This document shows, piece by piece, positions 25,441-34,909 of a stretch of DNA of 64,000 bases (the stretch's first letter is position 1; every line of letters begins with the position of its first letter). Position numbers and translations under genes: made by a program. This stretch comes from a bacterium (GTDB lineage: Bacteria > Chloroflexota > Anaerolineae > Caldilineales > Caldilineaceae): contig WGMT01000038.1 in NCBI GenBank assembly GCA_016124945.1, positions 62,001 to 126,000 of the forward strand, given 5' to 3'. The notes beneath the pieces were generated by a model. That model was not told where the DNA came from and ran no database searches. It saw nothing but the letters and a program-made list of their open reading frames with translations.

Positions 25441-26439
25441 TCAACGCGATTCTGATACCAATCGGCTGCTGCCGTCGGCTTGCAGTTGGAAGACGTGTAG
25501 GTGTTGGGCCGCGTCGACGATTTCCGCACCGGTGATCTGGGCAATGGCGCGCTGGGTGGCGCGGTAGGTGACGTAGGCTGTGGGCGTGTTTGGCTGGTGT
25601 GTTTCCGCCCAGGACGTGTAGCCGTCGTCGAGCCATGCTGCCCAGTAGACAGGGCCAGGCAGCACGATTTCGCCGTTGGGGCCGGCAGTGCGCAGGAGAC
25701 GTTGGGCGAAGATCGGGGTGTCTCCGTTGAAGGCGAGCCAGAAGGGCGTTTCGGGCGCGTTGATGCGCAACCTGAACAACTCGTCGGCGGCGGTGGCGGC
25801 GTCGCCCAACCAGATCACGGTGTCCTCGTTGGTAGGGGGTGCGGCGGCGTCAAGGACGACGCGCACGGGAAGATCCAGGCGAGTGGTCAAGATCTCCGCA
25901 TTCACCGCGGCCAAAAGCTCGCTGTCACCGACCAGGAGCAGATTGTGAGGCGGATCGGCATGGGCAATGGCGGTGATGGTGTCGGTGAGAACTTGTGTGG
26001 ATGGCGCGTACCAGGCGCGGCCGTCGACGGATAGGAGATCAGCGACGGCGTCGGCTTTGGCTGGGTTGAACGGCCCCACCAGCGCTGCAACGGACGGATC
26101 GCGCAGCGCTTTTTGCGTGGCCCGTCGCACCTGTTCCGCGGATCCGCTGCCGTCGAGCGCAAGGGGCATGATGTCGATGCCGCCGGTGTCGCTTTGGGCA
26201 ATGGCCGACCGCATCGCCTCTAGCGCCGTGTAGCCGGTCTGCCGGTAAAGCCCTTCGAAGGGAGCGATCAGGGCGATCTTGGTGACGGGGCGGCTGGAGG
26301 TGCAGGAAACCAGGAGGATGGCGGCGATGATGAGTGTTGCTGTCGCGCGGATTGCGAGTTGTGGATTGCGTAGATAGCGTCCACGCCTTCTGCGCACGCA
26401 ATCCGCAACTCGCAATCCGTTCTTATGGATTGTACCCAT
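25441..26439 (-). CDS. periplasmic-binding-protein-type lipoprotein
   Basis: About 332 aa. The signal peptide ends in a lipobox (LLVSC), then a type-1 periplasmic binding fold of the branched-chain amino acid/ABC receptor kind: [46 protein letters not shown] and WYAPST. No permease or ATPase genes are adjacent, so it may work as a stand-alone sensor or with a distant transporter. The start is uncertain: ATG 26439 overlaps the mltG end by 17 bp, and the first ~30 codons are made of an inverted repeat; GTG at 26397 is the alternative. No clear RBS for either. Confidence 0.78.
   Translation of the reverse strand: MGTIHKNGLRVADCVRRRRGRYLRNPQLAIRATATLIIAAILLVSCTSSRPVTKIALIAPFEGLYRQTGYTALEAMRSAIAQSDTGGIDIMPLALDGSGSAEQVRRATQKALRDPSVAALVGPFNPAKADAVADLLSVDGRAWYAPSTQVLTDTITAIAHADPPHNLLLVGDSELLAAVNAEILTTRLDLPVRVVLDAAAPPTNEDTVIWLGDAATAADELFRLRINAPETPFWLAFNGDTPIFAQRLLRTAGPNGEIVLPGPVYWAAWLDDGYTSWAETHQPNTPTAYVTYRATQRAIAQITGAEIVDAAQHLHVFQLQADGSSRLVSESR
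26349..26418. repeat. inverted repeat with GGATTGCG units at the mltG-lipoprotein junction
   Basis: Arms 26349-26371 and 26396-26418 (23 bp, one mismatch), each made of GGATTGCG/GAGTTG-type units. The right arm ends 5 bp before the mltG stop codon, and the element supplies the N-terminal codons of the lipoprotein. Confidence 0.85.
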
Positions 26440-27706
26440 AGATTTGCAGGTTCTGAAGATGTTCGGCCAGTGTCTGCGCAAAGACGTGGCGGCCCTCGTC
26501 GCCGGTGGCGAGGAAGAAGCAATAGTTGGTGCTGGCCGGGTTGCGTGTGGCTTCGATGGCACTGAGGCCGGGGCTAGCAATCGGGCCAGGCGGCAGACCC
26601 GGGTTGAGGTAGGTGTTGTACGGGCTGATGACACTGCTGTACTCTTCGATGCTCTGCGGTTTCCACCACCAGTCGCCCACAGTGCCGCGGGCATATTGGA
26701 CGGTGGGGTCGGCTTGCAGGTAGTTGCCCGAATCGGCGCAGCGATTGCTCAGGCGGTTAATGTAGACCGATGCGATAACCGGTCGTTCGTCGGCCTGAAC
26801 GGCTTCGCGCTCGACGATAGCGGCCAGGTTGAGCAGGTCGCGCCCACTCAGGCCGCTGCCGCCGCCGACGAGTCCGTCGTCGCCGATGCGGTTTTCGAAG
26901 TTGTTGAGGAATGAGGCCAGCACTAGATCCGGCGTGGTGGCGTTAACCGGGAAGCGGTAGGTGTCGGGGAAGAGGAATCCTTCCAGCGAGGCCTCGGGCG
27001 GCAAATTTTGCAAGAAGTCGTAGTCGCCGAAGGTGCTGAGGCTGCGTGGCTGGCGCACGGCGGTGAGGAAGCGCTCGGCGTCGATGACGTAGTTTTCGGC
27101 GAGGCGCTCGGCCACTTCTTCGGCGCGGAAGCCTTCGGGAATGGTGACGAGGATCTCCTCGAAGCGGGCTTCTTGTAGCGCTTCGGCGATTTCGGGCATG
27201 GTCATGGTTTCGGCCAGCATAAAGTTGCCGGCCTCGATGCGCCTGTCCATGTCGGTAACGCGCAGGTAGAGATTGAAGAGGCTGGCATCGCTGATCAGCC
27301 CCTGGTTTTGGAGCCTAGCGGCAATGAAGCGGGCGGCGTCGCCGGGGATGACCTGGAAAGGACGCGGCCGCGGGTCGTCGCCCACAGGCTGGTTGAGTTC
27401 GTCTTCGCGCAGACGCAGGTTGTAGGTAAGAATCTGCCGCTCAATGTTTTCGGGCGTCAGCGCGTTTCTGCCTGCACTGGGGTCAATGAGAGCAGCGTTT
27501 TGCCGTTCCACGGCCAGGAATTGCTCTGTGAGGTGAGCATCTGCAACCGACCAGATGCTCCACAGCACGCCGAGCACCAGCGCTAAAAAGCCGACGCGCA
27601 CGAGATTGAGCAGGATCGACTGCACGCTGAAAAAGGAGCGGGCGTTTTTGTCTTTGGGTTGAGGCCGTCGCAGTGACATGCGGCGCAGTGGATGGGTTCG
27701 GTTCAT
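26423..27706 (-). CDS. mltG: endolytic murein transglycosylase MltG (YceG)
   Basis: Cleaves nascent glycan strands and helps set their length during cell-wall growth. 427 aa. N-terminal basic region and one membrane helix (residues ~36-55, [18 protein letters not shown]), then LysM-like and catalytic YceG domains: [53 protein letters not shown] with the catalytic Glu, [48 protein letters not shown]. Presence of MltG agrees with a peptidoglycan-containing Chloroflexota cell. Confidence 0.95.
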   Translation of the reverse strand: MNRTHPLRRMSLRRPQPKDKNARSFFSVQSILLNLVRVGFLALVLGVLWSIWSVADAHLTEQFLAVERQNAALIDPSAGRNALTPENIERQILTYNLRLREDELNQPVGDDPRPRPFQVIPGDAARFIAARLQNQGLISDASLFNLYLRVTDMDRRIEAGNFMLAETMTMPEIAEALQEARFEEILVTIPEGFRAEEVAERLAENYVIDAERFLTAVRQPRSLSTFGDYDFLQNLPPEASLEGFLFPDTYRFPVNATTPDLVLASFLNNFENRIGDDGLVGGGSGLSGRDLLNLAAIVEREAVQADERPVIASVYINRLSNRCADSGNYLQADPTVQYARGTVGDWWWKPQSIEEYSSVISPYNTYLNPGLPPGPIASPGLSAIEATRNPASTNYCFFLATGDEGRHVFAQTLAEHLQNLQIYGYNP

Positions 27707-27749
27707 GATTCCTGTAATGCTCTCTGAATAGGTAGCAGGGAAGTGATTG

Positions 27750-27875
27750 GTGACTGGTGATTGGTGATTAGGCTTCTCGATTGGACAGAGAATGGGTATT
27801 CCATAGTCTTGTACAGCACATTGATGCGTACATTCTCTACGGTATTTCGAGACCTAATCACCAATCACGAGTCAC
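27750..27875. repeat. inverted repeat between mltG and ruvX
   Basis: Arms 27750-27772 and 27853-27875, 23 bp with one mismatch, made of GTGACTGGTGATTGGTGATTAGG; closely related in sequence to the 14260-14336 element but with an 80-bp loop. The right arm ends 5 bp before the ruvX stop. Confidence 0.85.
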
Positions 27876-27880
27876 CTCAC

Positions 27881-28345
27881 TCAGATGCGTCCATAATGCT
27901 CGGTAGCGCCGCGGCGTTGAGCGTCGAGATAGCTTTGCAAAATCACGGCGGCGGCGACGGCGTCCTGGCCGACTTTGGTTTTGCGATTGTCCTGGCTTTC
28001 CAGGATCTCATCGGCGGCGTAGCTGCTCAGGCGTTCGTCCCAAAAGATGATGGGCGGCGCGCTGCCCAGGATGTGTTTGAGCGCCTGGGCTAGCCGTCGC
28101 GCCCAGCGGCGGGTGCTTTCGGCTTGTGGGCCCTCGCTGCCGTCCATGTTGAGGGGCAGGCCACAGAGCAAGGCGCCGGGCGCTTCCTGACGAATCAGCG
28201 CGCCGATGACGTCGAAATCTTGGTGGCGGCTGCGTCGGTGGATCACGGTGAGTGGCTTGACCGAGAGCCACAACGGATCACAGGAGGCGACGCCGATACG
28301 GGCCTCGCCCACGTCGAAGGCAAGGATCTTGCCGGGCGCGGTCAT
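27881..28345 (-). CDS. ruvX: RuvX/YqgF-type Holliday junction resolvase
   Basis: RNase H-fold nuclease tied to Holliday-junction or rRNA processing. 154 aa. Catalytic acidic motifs: [13 protein letters not shown] (first Asp), [14 protein letters not shown] and [11 protein letters not shown] (second acidic pair), with a final Asp in [14 protein letters not shown]. It overlaps the upstream membrane protein by 4 bp (ATGA), so the two are translationally coupled. Confidence 0.95.
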   Translation of the reverse strand: MTAPGKILAFDVGEARIGVASCDPLWLSVKPLTVIHRRSRHQDFDVIGALIRQEAPGALLCGLPLNMDGSEGPQAESTRRWARRLAQALKHILGSAPPIIFWDERLSSYAADEILESQDNRKTKVGQDAVAAAVILQSYLDAQRRGATEHYGRI

Positions 28346-29964
28346 GGTGCAGTCTGCTCACCGACGGCGTTGGTCAGGTCCACGCGCACCTGGATGCGGC
28401 TGCCGATGCGGGGCAGTGTGCCGAACCAGTCGGGGTCCTGGTAGAACTCGGGCGGGCCGGCCAGCAGCCAATCGCGCTGGAGGACGGCGCCGGCTTCTTC
28501 CGCAGTCAGGCCGGTGATGGATTCGCGTACTTCTCGTGTCTCAATTGGGATGACATAGTTGCCCCGCGCCACCACACTAAATTGCACAGTGCGGTTGGTG
28601 ACGGTGGCATCGGTGGCTGCAAAATATTGGATCGAGTCGGCCACCAGTTTGCCCCGCTCGGGGACGGCGTCTTCGAGTGCCCGGAATGCCGCTTGGCTGG
28701 ATACCGCTTGATCCACGGCAACGCCCTGCACGAGTACCCGTAGGGCCAGGGTGAGTGTGTCGGCGGGTTCGTCGTTGAAGTGATCGTAGAAGCGGTCGAT
28801 GATGAAGATTTGAATCGAATCGGCGGGCACCCATTCGCCTTCAGTCAATTCGCTCTGGAGTTCGTTGTAGGCCACTGCTTCGATTTCTGCAAAGACTTGA
28901 TCGTAGAGCGTGTCACGGTCGGCCTGGGTAACCACACGCACGAGATTGGACGAACCGCCGCCGGTTGCGCCTGGGTTGGTCACCTGTACCTGTCCTTGCA
29001 GCGCGCCGGAGACGGTGGCGATGGTGTTGGCGCGCACGTTGCCACGTGTGCCGGGGGCGGTGGCTTCGACCGGCACGGTGACACGCGTGCCGGTGGGGCC
29101 GTTTAGATCCACGTCCTGGAGCGTGCGAAAATCGACGCGGTCGCCGGTGCTGGTAGAGACAACGGTGCCTGCCGGGATGCGGATGGTGCGGTTGGTCTGA
29201 TTGGTGAAGACGACATTGCCGCCGGCGCGGTCGGTGGCGGCCTGGTCGCTGCCGGTGGTGGCAATCGTGCCCGTGCGCTCGATGTAGGTTTCCAAGAACC
29301 GCGCCGGGATCACGCCGATCTCAAGATCGGCAATGTCTATGCTGGGATCAGCGGTAAGGGTGACGCCGGCTTCCAGTGGGCGTTGCCCAGGCACGACAGT
29401 GACGGTGGCGGCGGGCAATACAAAGAAGAGGAACGCGCCTAGCATGCCGGCAATCGCCAACCCGGCGAAGACGTAGCCGATGAAGCGCAGCCAGAAGGGC
29501 ATGGGGCGCCGGTATTTCTCTTCGGCGCGGATGCGACGCTGGCGGCTGCGATGGAGATTGGGCCGAGCCAGCAACTCGATGGTTTTGTCGCTGGTATTGT
29601 TGAGGAGTCGGCTGTTGCGCCATGCCGGTGGTTCCGGCAGGCCCGATGCCGGGTCGCGTGGATCGATGTCGGGCAGTTGGGGCTTCATGCGCCAGGATCG
29701 ACCTACGATGCCCGCTTCGTTGCCGTAGACGGGAATGCCCAACGCCTGAGCAATACGCCGCGTCTCCAAATCCTGGGTGACGAGGGCGAGATCCTGTTTG
29801 CGCAGGCGCGCCTGCCTTTGCAGCAGCCGCATGCGCGCAAAGCTGTCTAATTCGCTCCAGCCGTTGGGCAGGATGACGGCCACCTGTCCACTGCCGAGGC
29901 GGGCCAGACGGCGGCGAATAGCTTCGGGTTTGGTATCGGGTTCGATGTGGAGAAGTTCGGTCAA
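28342..29964 (-). CDS. membrane-anchored protein with baseplate J-like domain
   Basis: 540 aa. The N-terminal ~165 residues are cytoplasmic and basic ([25 protein letters not shown]), then one membrane helix ([23 protein letters not shown], ~185-210) and a large outer domain. That domain resembles baseplate-J/gp47: [25 protein letters not shown] and [19 protein letters not shown]. Such genes next to ruvX are seen in Chloroflexota; their job is unknown, and this is not a phage baseplate locus. The start is TTG 29964 with CAGGAA 8 nt upstream; earlier in-frame codons are encoded by a repeat arm. Confidence 0.75.
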   Translation of the reverse strand: MTELLHIEPDTKPEAIRRRLARLGSGQVAVILPNGWSELDSFARMRLLQRQARLRKQDLALVTQDLETRRIAQALGIPVYGNEAGIVGRSWRMKPQLPDIDPRDPASGLPEPPAWRNSRLLNNTSDKTIELLARPNLHRSRQRRIRAEEKYRRPMPFWLRFIGYVFAGLAIAGMLGAFLFFVLPAATVTVVPGQRPLEAGVTLTADPSIDIADLEIGVIPARFLETYIERTGTIATTGSDQAATDRAGGNVVFTNQTNRTIRIPAGTVVSTSTGDRVDFRTLQDVDLNGPTGTRVTVPVEATAPGTRGNVRANTIATVSGALQGQVQVTNPGATGGGSSNLVRVVTQADRDTLYDQVFAEIEAVAYNELQSELTEGEWVPADSIQIFIIDRFYDHFNDEPADTLTLALRVLVQGVAVDQAVSSQAAFRALEDAVPERGKLVADSIQYFAATDATVTNRTVQFSVVARGNYVIPIETREVRESITGLTAEEAGAVLQRDWLLAGPPEFYQDPDWFGTLPRIGSRIQVRVDLTNAVGEQTAP

Positions 29965-29980
29965 GGTGCGATTCCTGGGA

Positions 29981-30179
29981 AATTGCGAATTGCGGGTTGC
30001 GAATTGCGGGAATAGGTGCTCGATGGCGCCGTGTGATGGGTGCGTGAATGAGTCTTCGGTGAACCGCACGCAGGTTGCGTGCAGCTACGGTGAAACGTAG
30101 ACTCGCCGTGAACTGTTCCCTTCGACGAGCCTACGTCCTCTACAAACCCGCAATCCGCAATCCGCCATTCGCAATCCGC
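29981..30179. repeat. GCGAATT-unit inverted repeat upstream of the baseplate-J gene
   Basis: Left arm 29981-30010 (AATTGCGAATTGCGGG-type units) and right arm 30147-30179 (CCCGCAATCCGCAATCC-type units) are imperfect reverse complements. The 136 bp between holds a weaker nested pairing around ACGTAG/CCTACGT. The right arm abuts the alaS stop. Confidence 0.7.
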
Positions 30180-30180
30180 T

Positions 30181-32883
30181 CTACTTCAAATTCTTCTCTA
30201 CCCACTCGGGCACAATCTTCAACGCATCGGGCAATTTGTCGCTGTCGCGCCCGCCGGCTTGCGCCATGTTGGGGCGACCGCCGCCGCCGCCGCCTACGAT
30301 TTTGGCGGCGTCTCGCACGATGTTGCCGGCGTGGATGCCCCGCTTGATGGCGTCTTCAGTGGCGGCAGCGATGAGGAGTGGCTTTTCGTCGATCACCGCG
30401 CCGAGGACGACTACGCTACTGCCCAACTTGTCGCGGAACCAGTCGGCCATCTGGCGCAGGGTGTCGGCGTCGTCGGCCTGCACCTGCTCGGCGAGGACGG
30501 CGAGACCGTCCACATGCACAGCGCGGTCGAGGAGCGATTCGCTCTGCTGACGCGCCGTTTGCACACGCATCTGTTCTAGTTCGTGTTGGAGTTTGCGGTT
30601 CTGTTCCTGCAATTGGGCCACAGCTTCGGTGACATTTTCGGGCCGGGTGCGCAAGGACTGCGCCGTCTGCGCAAGGACGTGCATGCGCTGTTTCACCAGT
30701 TCCTCGGCAGCGCGACCGGTGACGGCCTCAATGCGACGCACACCGGCGGCGCTGCTGGCTTCGCTGACGATGCGCAGGCTGCCGATCTCGGCGGTGCTGT
30801 CTACGTGCATGCCGCCGCACAACTCCATGCTTACTGGATCGTCCTCGCGGTTGCCGATGGTGATCACACGCACGGTGTCGCCGTACTTTTCGCCGAAGAG
30901 GGCCATGGCCCCTTCCGCAATGGCGCGGTCCTGGCTCGTCCAGCGGTCGCCCACGGCGTAGTTGTTGAGGATCGTCTCATTGGCGATGTGCTCGATGGTC
31001 TCCAGGTCCTCGGGCTTGATGCTTTGAGGATGGGTGAAATCGAAGCGCAAGCGGTCGGGCGCGACCAGCGAACCGGCCTGATGGACGTGATCGCCCAGGG
31101 TCTTGCGCAGCGCCATGTGTAGGATGTGGGTGGCGGTGTGGTTGCGCATAATGTCCCAACGACGGTCAACGTCGAGGATGGCGTAAGCGGGATCGCCCGC
31201 TTTGACCGTCCCTGTGCTGACTTCGCCGATGTGGACGATGAGGCCGGCGATAGGTCGCCGCGTGTCGCGCACACGGACGGTCCAGATCGGCTGGTCGATG
31301 TCTTCGGGATAGTAGTAAATTTCGCCGCTGTCGCTGATCTGGCCGCCGGATTCAACGTAGAAGGGCGTCTCGGGCAGCACAATTTCCACCTGTTGGCCCT
31401 GTCTGGCTTCGTCGACGATTTTGCCGTCGGCGATGATGGCCGCGAGGGTGGTGTCGGCGTCTTCGCAGTTTTCGTAGATGAGGTGTTTGACGCCCTCGGG
31501 GCCAAGCACGCCCTTCTCCTTTAACTGCGCCAACACCTGGCCGTAGACGGAGAGATCGCTGGCTTCGGTGGTGATGGAACTGGCGCGGGCGCGCTCGCGT
31601 TGTTGCTCAAGCGCGGTGCGGAAACCCTCTTCGTCTACGCTGAAGCCTGCTTCTTGGGCTACATCGCGGGTAATGTCCAGCGGGAAGCCGTAGGTGTCCC
31701 ACAGGCGGAAGGCGTCGGCACCGGGGACGACGCTCTTGTCCTCGGCGCGCAGTTCGTCCATCAACTCGTCGAGCAGGTTGAGGCCGGTGGTCAGTGTGCG
31801 CTGGAAGCGTTCTTCCTCGGCGGTGACGGTGCTCAGGATGAACTCGGCCTTGGCGGGCAGGTCGGTGTAATGGCCGCCGTATTGGTCGATCACCACCTTG
31901 CAGATTTCGGCGAGGAAGGGCTTGGTAAAGCCGATGCGTTTGCCGAAACGAGCGGCGCGGCGCAGGATCATGCGCAGCACGTAGCTGCGGCTTTCGTTGC
32001 CGGGCAGCACGCCGTCGCCCACGAGGAAGGTCATGGCGCGGCTGTGGTCGGCGATGACGCGGTAGCCCACCAGATGTTCCTGGCGCTGTTGGGCATCGTG
32101 GCCGAGCAACGCCTGAATGCGATTCATGATGGGGGTAAAGGCGTCGGTGTCGTAGTTGTTGTCGTGGCCCTGCAAAATGGAGGCGATGCGCTCCAGCCCC
32201 GCGCCGGTGTCGACGCTGGGCCTGGGCAGGTCGATCATCTGGCCGTCGGCCTTCTGCTCATACTGCATGAAGACGAGGTTCCAGATCTCCAGGTATTCGT
32301 CGTCTTTGTTGACGCCGTCTTTGTTCTGTACAGCCAGATCGCCCCAGTAGTAGTGGATCTCGGAGCAGGGGCCGCAGGGGCCGATGTCGCCCATGGCCCA
32401 CCAGTTGTCTTTTTTGCCGAAGCGGAGGACACGGTCCGCGGGCGCACCGGCTTCGATCCACAAGCGCTCGGCTTCGTCGTCATCGGTGTAGACGGTGAAC
32501 CAGAGGCGCTCCAGGGGCAGCTCAAGTTCATTGACAAGCAGGTGCCAGGCGAACTGGATGGCCTCTTGTTTGAAGTAGTCGCCGAACGAAAAGTTGCCCA
32601 GCATCTCAAAAAAGGTGTGATGGCGTGGGCTGGGGCCAACATTTTCGAGATCGTTGTGTTTGCCGCTGACACGCAGACACTTCTGCGAGGTGGTTGCGCG
32701 GTTGTAGTCTCGTTTTTCCAGGCCCAGGAAGACGTCTTTGAACTGGTTCATGCCTGCGTTGATAAAGAGCAGCGTAGGATCGTCTGCGGGGACGAGGTTG
32801 CTGCTGTCTACAATGGCATGGTTCAGTTCGTTGTAGTATTCGAGAAACAATTTGCGAATTTGATTGGTTGAAAGCTTTTTCAT
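30181..32883 (-). CDS. alaS: alanine-tRNA ligase
   Basis: Charges tRNA-Ala and edits Ser/Gly mischarging. 900 aa. Class II aminoacylation core: SSNLVPADDPTLLFINAGMNQFKDVFLG, KCLRVSGKHNDLENVG, HTFFEMLGNFSFGDYFK. The editing domain has zinc ligands HTATHILH and CGGMHV. The C-Ala domain ends GGGGGGRPNMAQAGG. ATG at 32883 (MKKLSTNQIRK) is used; 21 upstream in-frame codons come from a leader hairpin. Complete. Confidence 0.97.
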   Translation of the reverse strand: MKKLSTNQIRKLFLEYYNELNHAIVDSSNLVPADDPTLLFINAGMNQFKDVFLGLEKRDYNRATTSQKCLRVSGKHNDLENVGPSPRHHTFFEMLGNFSFGDYFKQEAIQFAWHLLVNELELPLERLWFTVYTDDDEAERLWIEAGAPADRVLRFGKKDNWWAMGDIGPCGPCSEIHYYWGDLAVQNKDGVNKDDEYLEIWNLVFMQYEQKADGQMIDLPRPSVDTGAGLERIASILQGHDNNYDTDAFTPIMNRIQALLGHDAQQRQEHLVGYRVIADHSRAMTFLVGDGVLPGNESRSYVLRMILRRAARFGKRIGFTKPFLAEICKVVIDQYGGHYTDLPAKAEFILSTVTAEEERFQRTLTTGLNLLDELMDELRAEDKSVVPGADAFRLWDTYGFPLDITRDVAQEAGFSVDEEGFRTALEQQRERARASSITTEASDLSVYGQVLAQLKEKGVLGPEGVKHLIYENCEDADTTLAAIIADGKIVDEARQGQQVEIVLPETPFYVESGGQISDSGEIYYYPEDIDQPIWTVRVRDTRRPIAGLIVHIGEVSTGTVKAGDPAYAILDVDRRWDIMRNHTATHILHMALRKTLGDHVHQAGSLVAPDRLRFDFTHPQSIKPEDLETIEHIANETILNNYAVGDRWTSQDRAIAEGAMALFGEKYGDTVRVITIGNREDDPVSMELCGGMHVDSTAEIGSLRIVSEASSAAGVRRIEAVTGRAAEELVKQRMHVLAQTAQSLRTRPENVTEAVAQLQEQNRKLQHELEQMRVQTARQQSESLLDRAVHVDGLAVLAEQVQADDADTLRQMADWFRDKLGSSVVVLGAVIDEKPLLIAAATEDAIKRGIHAGNIVRDAAKIVGGGGGGRPNMAQAGGRDSDKLPDALKIVPEWVEKNLK

Positions 32884-32930
32884 CGTGTGTCTCGCTTTGG
32901 ACTGGGCCGGCGGTATAGACGAAACCAAAA

Positions 32931-32969
32931 TGGGATGCACCGGCACGATTCACTGCCCAGTGCATCCCA
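32931..32969 (-). promoter_or_regulatory. leader hairpin upstream of alaS
   Basis: TGGGATGCAC (32931-32940) pairs perfectly with GTGCATCCCA (32960-32969). On the minus strand it is followed by TTTTGG, and it stands 47 bp before the alaS start. It may be an attenuator or the terminator of something upstream; no T-box or other known leader was recognised. Confidence 0.55.
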
Positions 32970-33003
32970 TAGTGTAGCAGCTATTTGGGGATTTTATGAA
33001 AAA

Positions 33004-33080
33004 GACGACAGACGACGGACGATGGACGAACGACGACGGACGACGGACGACCGACGAACGACGACGGACGACCGACGTCA
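33004..33080. repeat. GACGACGGAC-type tandem repeat
   Basis: About 77 bp of degenerate GACGACGGACGA units, ending right at the stop of the membrane-protein gene at 33081. Related units in opposite orientation are at 34119-34160, so the two tracts flank a two-gene cassette as inverted arms. Confidence 0.8.
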
Positions 33081-33641
33081 TCACGCTCGCACGCGCATAG
33101 ACCCGATCAGATCGCGCACCTTCGTAACAATGTCCACTGCCGCACCGAAGATGGCGAGGCCGATGCCGATTTTGATCATAAGGTTGATCAGGTCGAGGAT
33201 CTCTGTCCACTCGCCGATCTGGCCGACGCCGGCATTCTGTGCGGCGACCCAGGCCGCGTCCAGCGCCATGAGCGGTCCTCCGCGCAGGAGATCGATGGCG
33301 ATCTGAATGCCGAAAATCGCTAGCGCCAACTCCGCAATGAGGATACCGGGGACGCGTTGCCGGTAGTAGAGCATCACCGACGCCAGCACCACAGCCAGAC
33401 CGAGGTAGGTGTTGAACATGGGCAAATAGCTCTGGAACTCCACTGAAAAGACTGGGATCAAGACGTCTGCCGGTACATTGGCGCGCAGAAGAGTCAACCA
33501 GGTCTGCGGCACGTTGAAGATGGAAAGCAGAATCAGGCTGCCGATCAACTCAACGATTGGCTCACCCATTGGAATCGGCCTGGCGCTGAATGTGGTGACA
33601 GGATGATTGGGATCAATATCGGAGCGGGAGGTGTTTAGCAT
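33081..33641 (-). CDS. hypothetical integral membrane protein
   Basis: 186 aa with about four hydrophobic segments (residues ~28-48, 80-96, 98-115, 148-166). It starts MLNTSRSDIDPNHPV; RBS AAGGAG 5-8 nt upstream. No family recognised. 19 bp downstream of the 94-aa membrane protein, so the two form an operon. Confidence 0.7.
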   Translation of the reverse strand: MLNTSRSDIDPNHPVTTFSARPIPMGEPIVELIGSLILLSIFNVPQTWLTLLRANVPADVLIPVFSVEFQSYLPMFNTYLGLAVVLASVMLYYRQRVPGILIAELALAIFGIQIAIDLLRGGPLMALDAAWVAAQNAGVGQIGEWTEILDLINLMIKIGIGLAIFGAAVDIVTKVRDLIGSMRVRA

Positions 33642-33660
33642 TTGTTGACTCCTTAGTTAC

Positions 33661-33945
33661 CTACATAAACCAGATAGCGACAACGACGACGGCGAAGACA
33701 AGCAGCGACGTGCATGCCCACAGCGTCGGATCGAGATCGTGGGGTGCGTTGCGCTGCTGTTGTTCGATGGCGGCGCCTGTCCCCGCGCCGATGCCCAGGC
33801 CGAGGAAGAGGCCGATCAGTAGATTCTGTGTAGCAATCCCCAGGGCAATGCCCAGGCTGATGCCGATCCCCGTGCAGAGGACGATACGCACCTGGGCCGC
33901 CGTGAAACGTGGCCGGTTGCGGAGAATCGGTTTCATGGTCATCAT
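33661..33945 (-). CDS. small hypothetical membrane protein
   Basis: 94 aa with three hydrophobic segments: IVLCTGIGISLGIALGIA, LLIGLFLGLGIGAGTGAAIE (Gly-zipper-like) and a C-terminal LLVFAVVVVAIWFM. ATG 33945 has AGGAG 7 nt upstream; two in-frame ATGs follow closely. No family assigned. First gene of the two-gene membrane cassette. Confidence 0.68.
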   Translation of the reverse strand: MMTMKPILRNRPRFTAAQVRIVLCTGIGISLGIALGIATQNLLIGLFLGLGIGAGTGAAIEQQQRNAPHDLDPTLWACTSLLVFAVVVVAIWFM

Positions 33946-34118
33946 CCTGCATCTCCTAAAGATGTAGTAATGCGTAACGCATGATGCGTAACCCAGAGAA
34001 GTTAGTATGTCTATTGTAAGGCGATGGGGGTGTCCTGGCAGCAGCGGTTTGTTGTGAGGGAGATCCATCAAATGACACAACCTGAGTCAACAAGTCAGCA
34101 GTGGATCGTCTATACGCC

Positions 34119-34160
34119 GTCGTCAGTCGTCTGTCGTCAGTCGTCTGTCGTCAGTCGTCT
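34119..34160. repeat. 14-bp tandem repeat, three perfect copies
   Basis: GTCGTCAGTCGTCT occurs three times without mismatch (34119-34132, 34133-34146, 34147-34160). It is related in inverse orientation to the tract at 33004-33080. Confidence 0.93.
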
Positions 34161-34174
34161 TCTCCGCGCGCGCC

Positions 34175-34205
34175 GCGACCCCGTCCATGCACGGAACGGG
34201 GTCGC
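34175..34205. other. 10-bp hairpin downstream of the disulfide oxidoreductase gene
   Basis: GCGACCCCGT (34175-34184) pairs perfectly with ACGGGGTCGC (34196-34205). About 50 nt after the stop of the minus-strand gene. It lacks a U-run, so it is at best a weak intrinsic terminator or a 3' stabiliser. Confidence 0.5.
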
Positions 34206-34255
34206 TTGGCGGAACGATAGGAGAGAGGACAACTATGACGAACAGGTAGTTTGCG

Positions 34256-34909
34256 TTAGTTGAGCGACATCAACACTTTTTGCAGGATCATTGGTTCGGG
34301 CATGGCGCCTTCGACGTGGGTGTCCTCGTTGATGATGGTACGGGGTACGCCCATCACCGAGTACTTGTTGGACAGCTCTGGGAATTCCATTGCTTCGACC
34401 ATGTCGGCGTGTACGAAAGGACTTTCCATGGCCATCTGGTGTGCCATGTGAACGGCCTTGGGGCAGTACGGGCAGGTAGGTGTGATGAATACCTGCATGT
34501 GTACAGCCTTGTCGAGCTTGGCCAGCTCGTCTTTGGTGGCTTGCGAAAGACCAGAGTCGCCTGATCCCACCATCTGGATGCCCTCAACCAGGGTGCTGAA
34601 TTCGTAGCCTGATGGGATGCCGTAAAAGCGGATGCCGTAATCCTTGGGTTCGTCGCCGTCCTGGAGCAGGGCGATGGCCGGAACCTTGTCAATGCCATAT
34701 TTTTGGGCTGCTTCGCCGTCCGCCTCCAAAAGGAGAATCTCGGTTGCAATCTTCTCTGACAGGCCGGCGACTTCCTCGACGATCTGGCGAGTCTCTTTGC
34801 AATATTCGCAGTCACGTTCCTGGGTAAACATCACCATTTTGACGCCGTTTTCCAGCTTGGCGAAGGTTTCGCGCAGGTAGTTTTGATCTTTTTCTGAAAG
34901 CAAAGCCAT
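34256..34909 (-). CDS. protein disulfide oxidoreductase with two thioredoxin folds
   Basis: 217 aa, the two-domain glutaredoxin-like PDO type common in thermophiles. First unit: MVMFTQERDCEYCKETRQ (CEYC). Second unit: MQVFITPTCPYCPKAVHMA (CPYC, the glutaredoxin active site), with the cis-Pro in VMGVPRTII. Cytoplasmic, no signal peptide. Likely forms or reduces disulfides with a thioredoxin-reductase-like partner that is not encoded here. RBS GAGGGAAAA; divergent from a LysR gene 135 bp away, which may regulate it (inference). Confidence 0.9.
   Translation of the reverse strand: MALLSEKDQNYLRETFAKLENGVKMVMFTQERDCEYCKETRQIVEEVAGLSEKIATEILLLEADGEAAQKYGIDKVPAIALLQDGDEPKDYGIRFYGIPSGYEFSTLVEGIQMVGSGDSGLSQATKDELAKLDKAVHMQVFITPTCPYCPKAVHMAHQMAMESPFVHADMVEAMEFPELSNKYSVMGVPRTIINEDTHVEGAMPEPMILQKVLMSLN

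Larger units (their letters stand above)
33946..34255. other. intergenic region between membrane cassette and disulfide oxidoreductase
   Basis: 310 bp with no gene. It holds a small palindrome (GCGTAACGCATGATGCGTAAC near 33970), the 14-bp tandem repeat at 34119-34160 and a perfect 10-bp hairpin at 34175-34205. Confidence 0.55.

Noticed and set aside
25253-25636. N-terminal extension of RNase HII
   Set aside because: Would include the REP-like element and low-complexity codons; homologues start near residue MRLWQQ or a few residues before.
28342-29964. Phage baseplate protein as evidence of a second prophage
   Set aside because: It sits in a host operon with ruvX, has a transmembrane anchor, and no other phage genes are near.
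31600-32871. Long plus-strand open frame opposite alaS
   Set aside because: Antisense artefact of codon bias; translation is low-complexity and alaS is certain.
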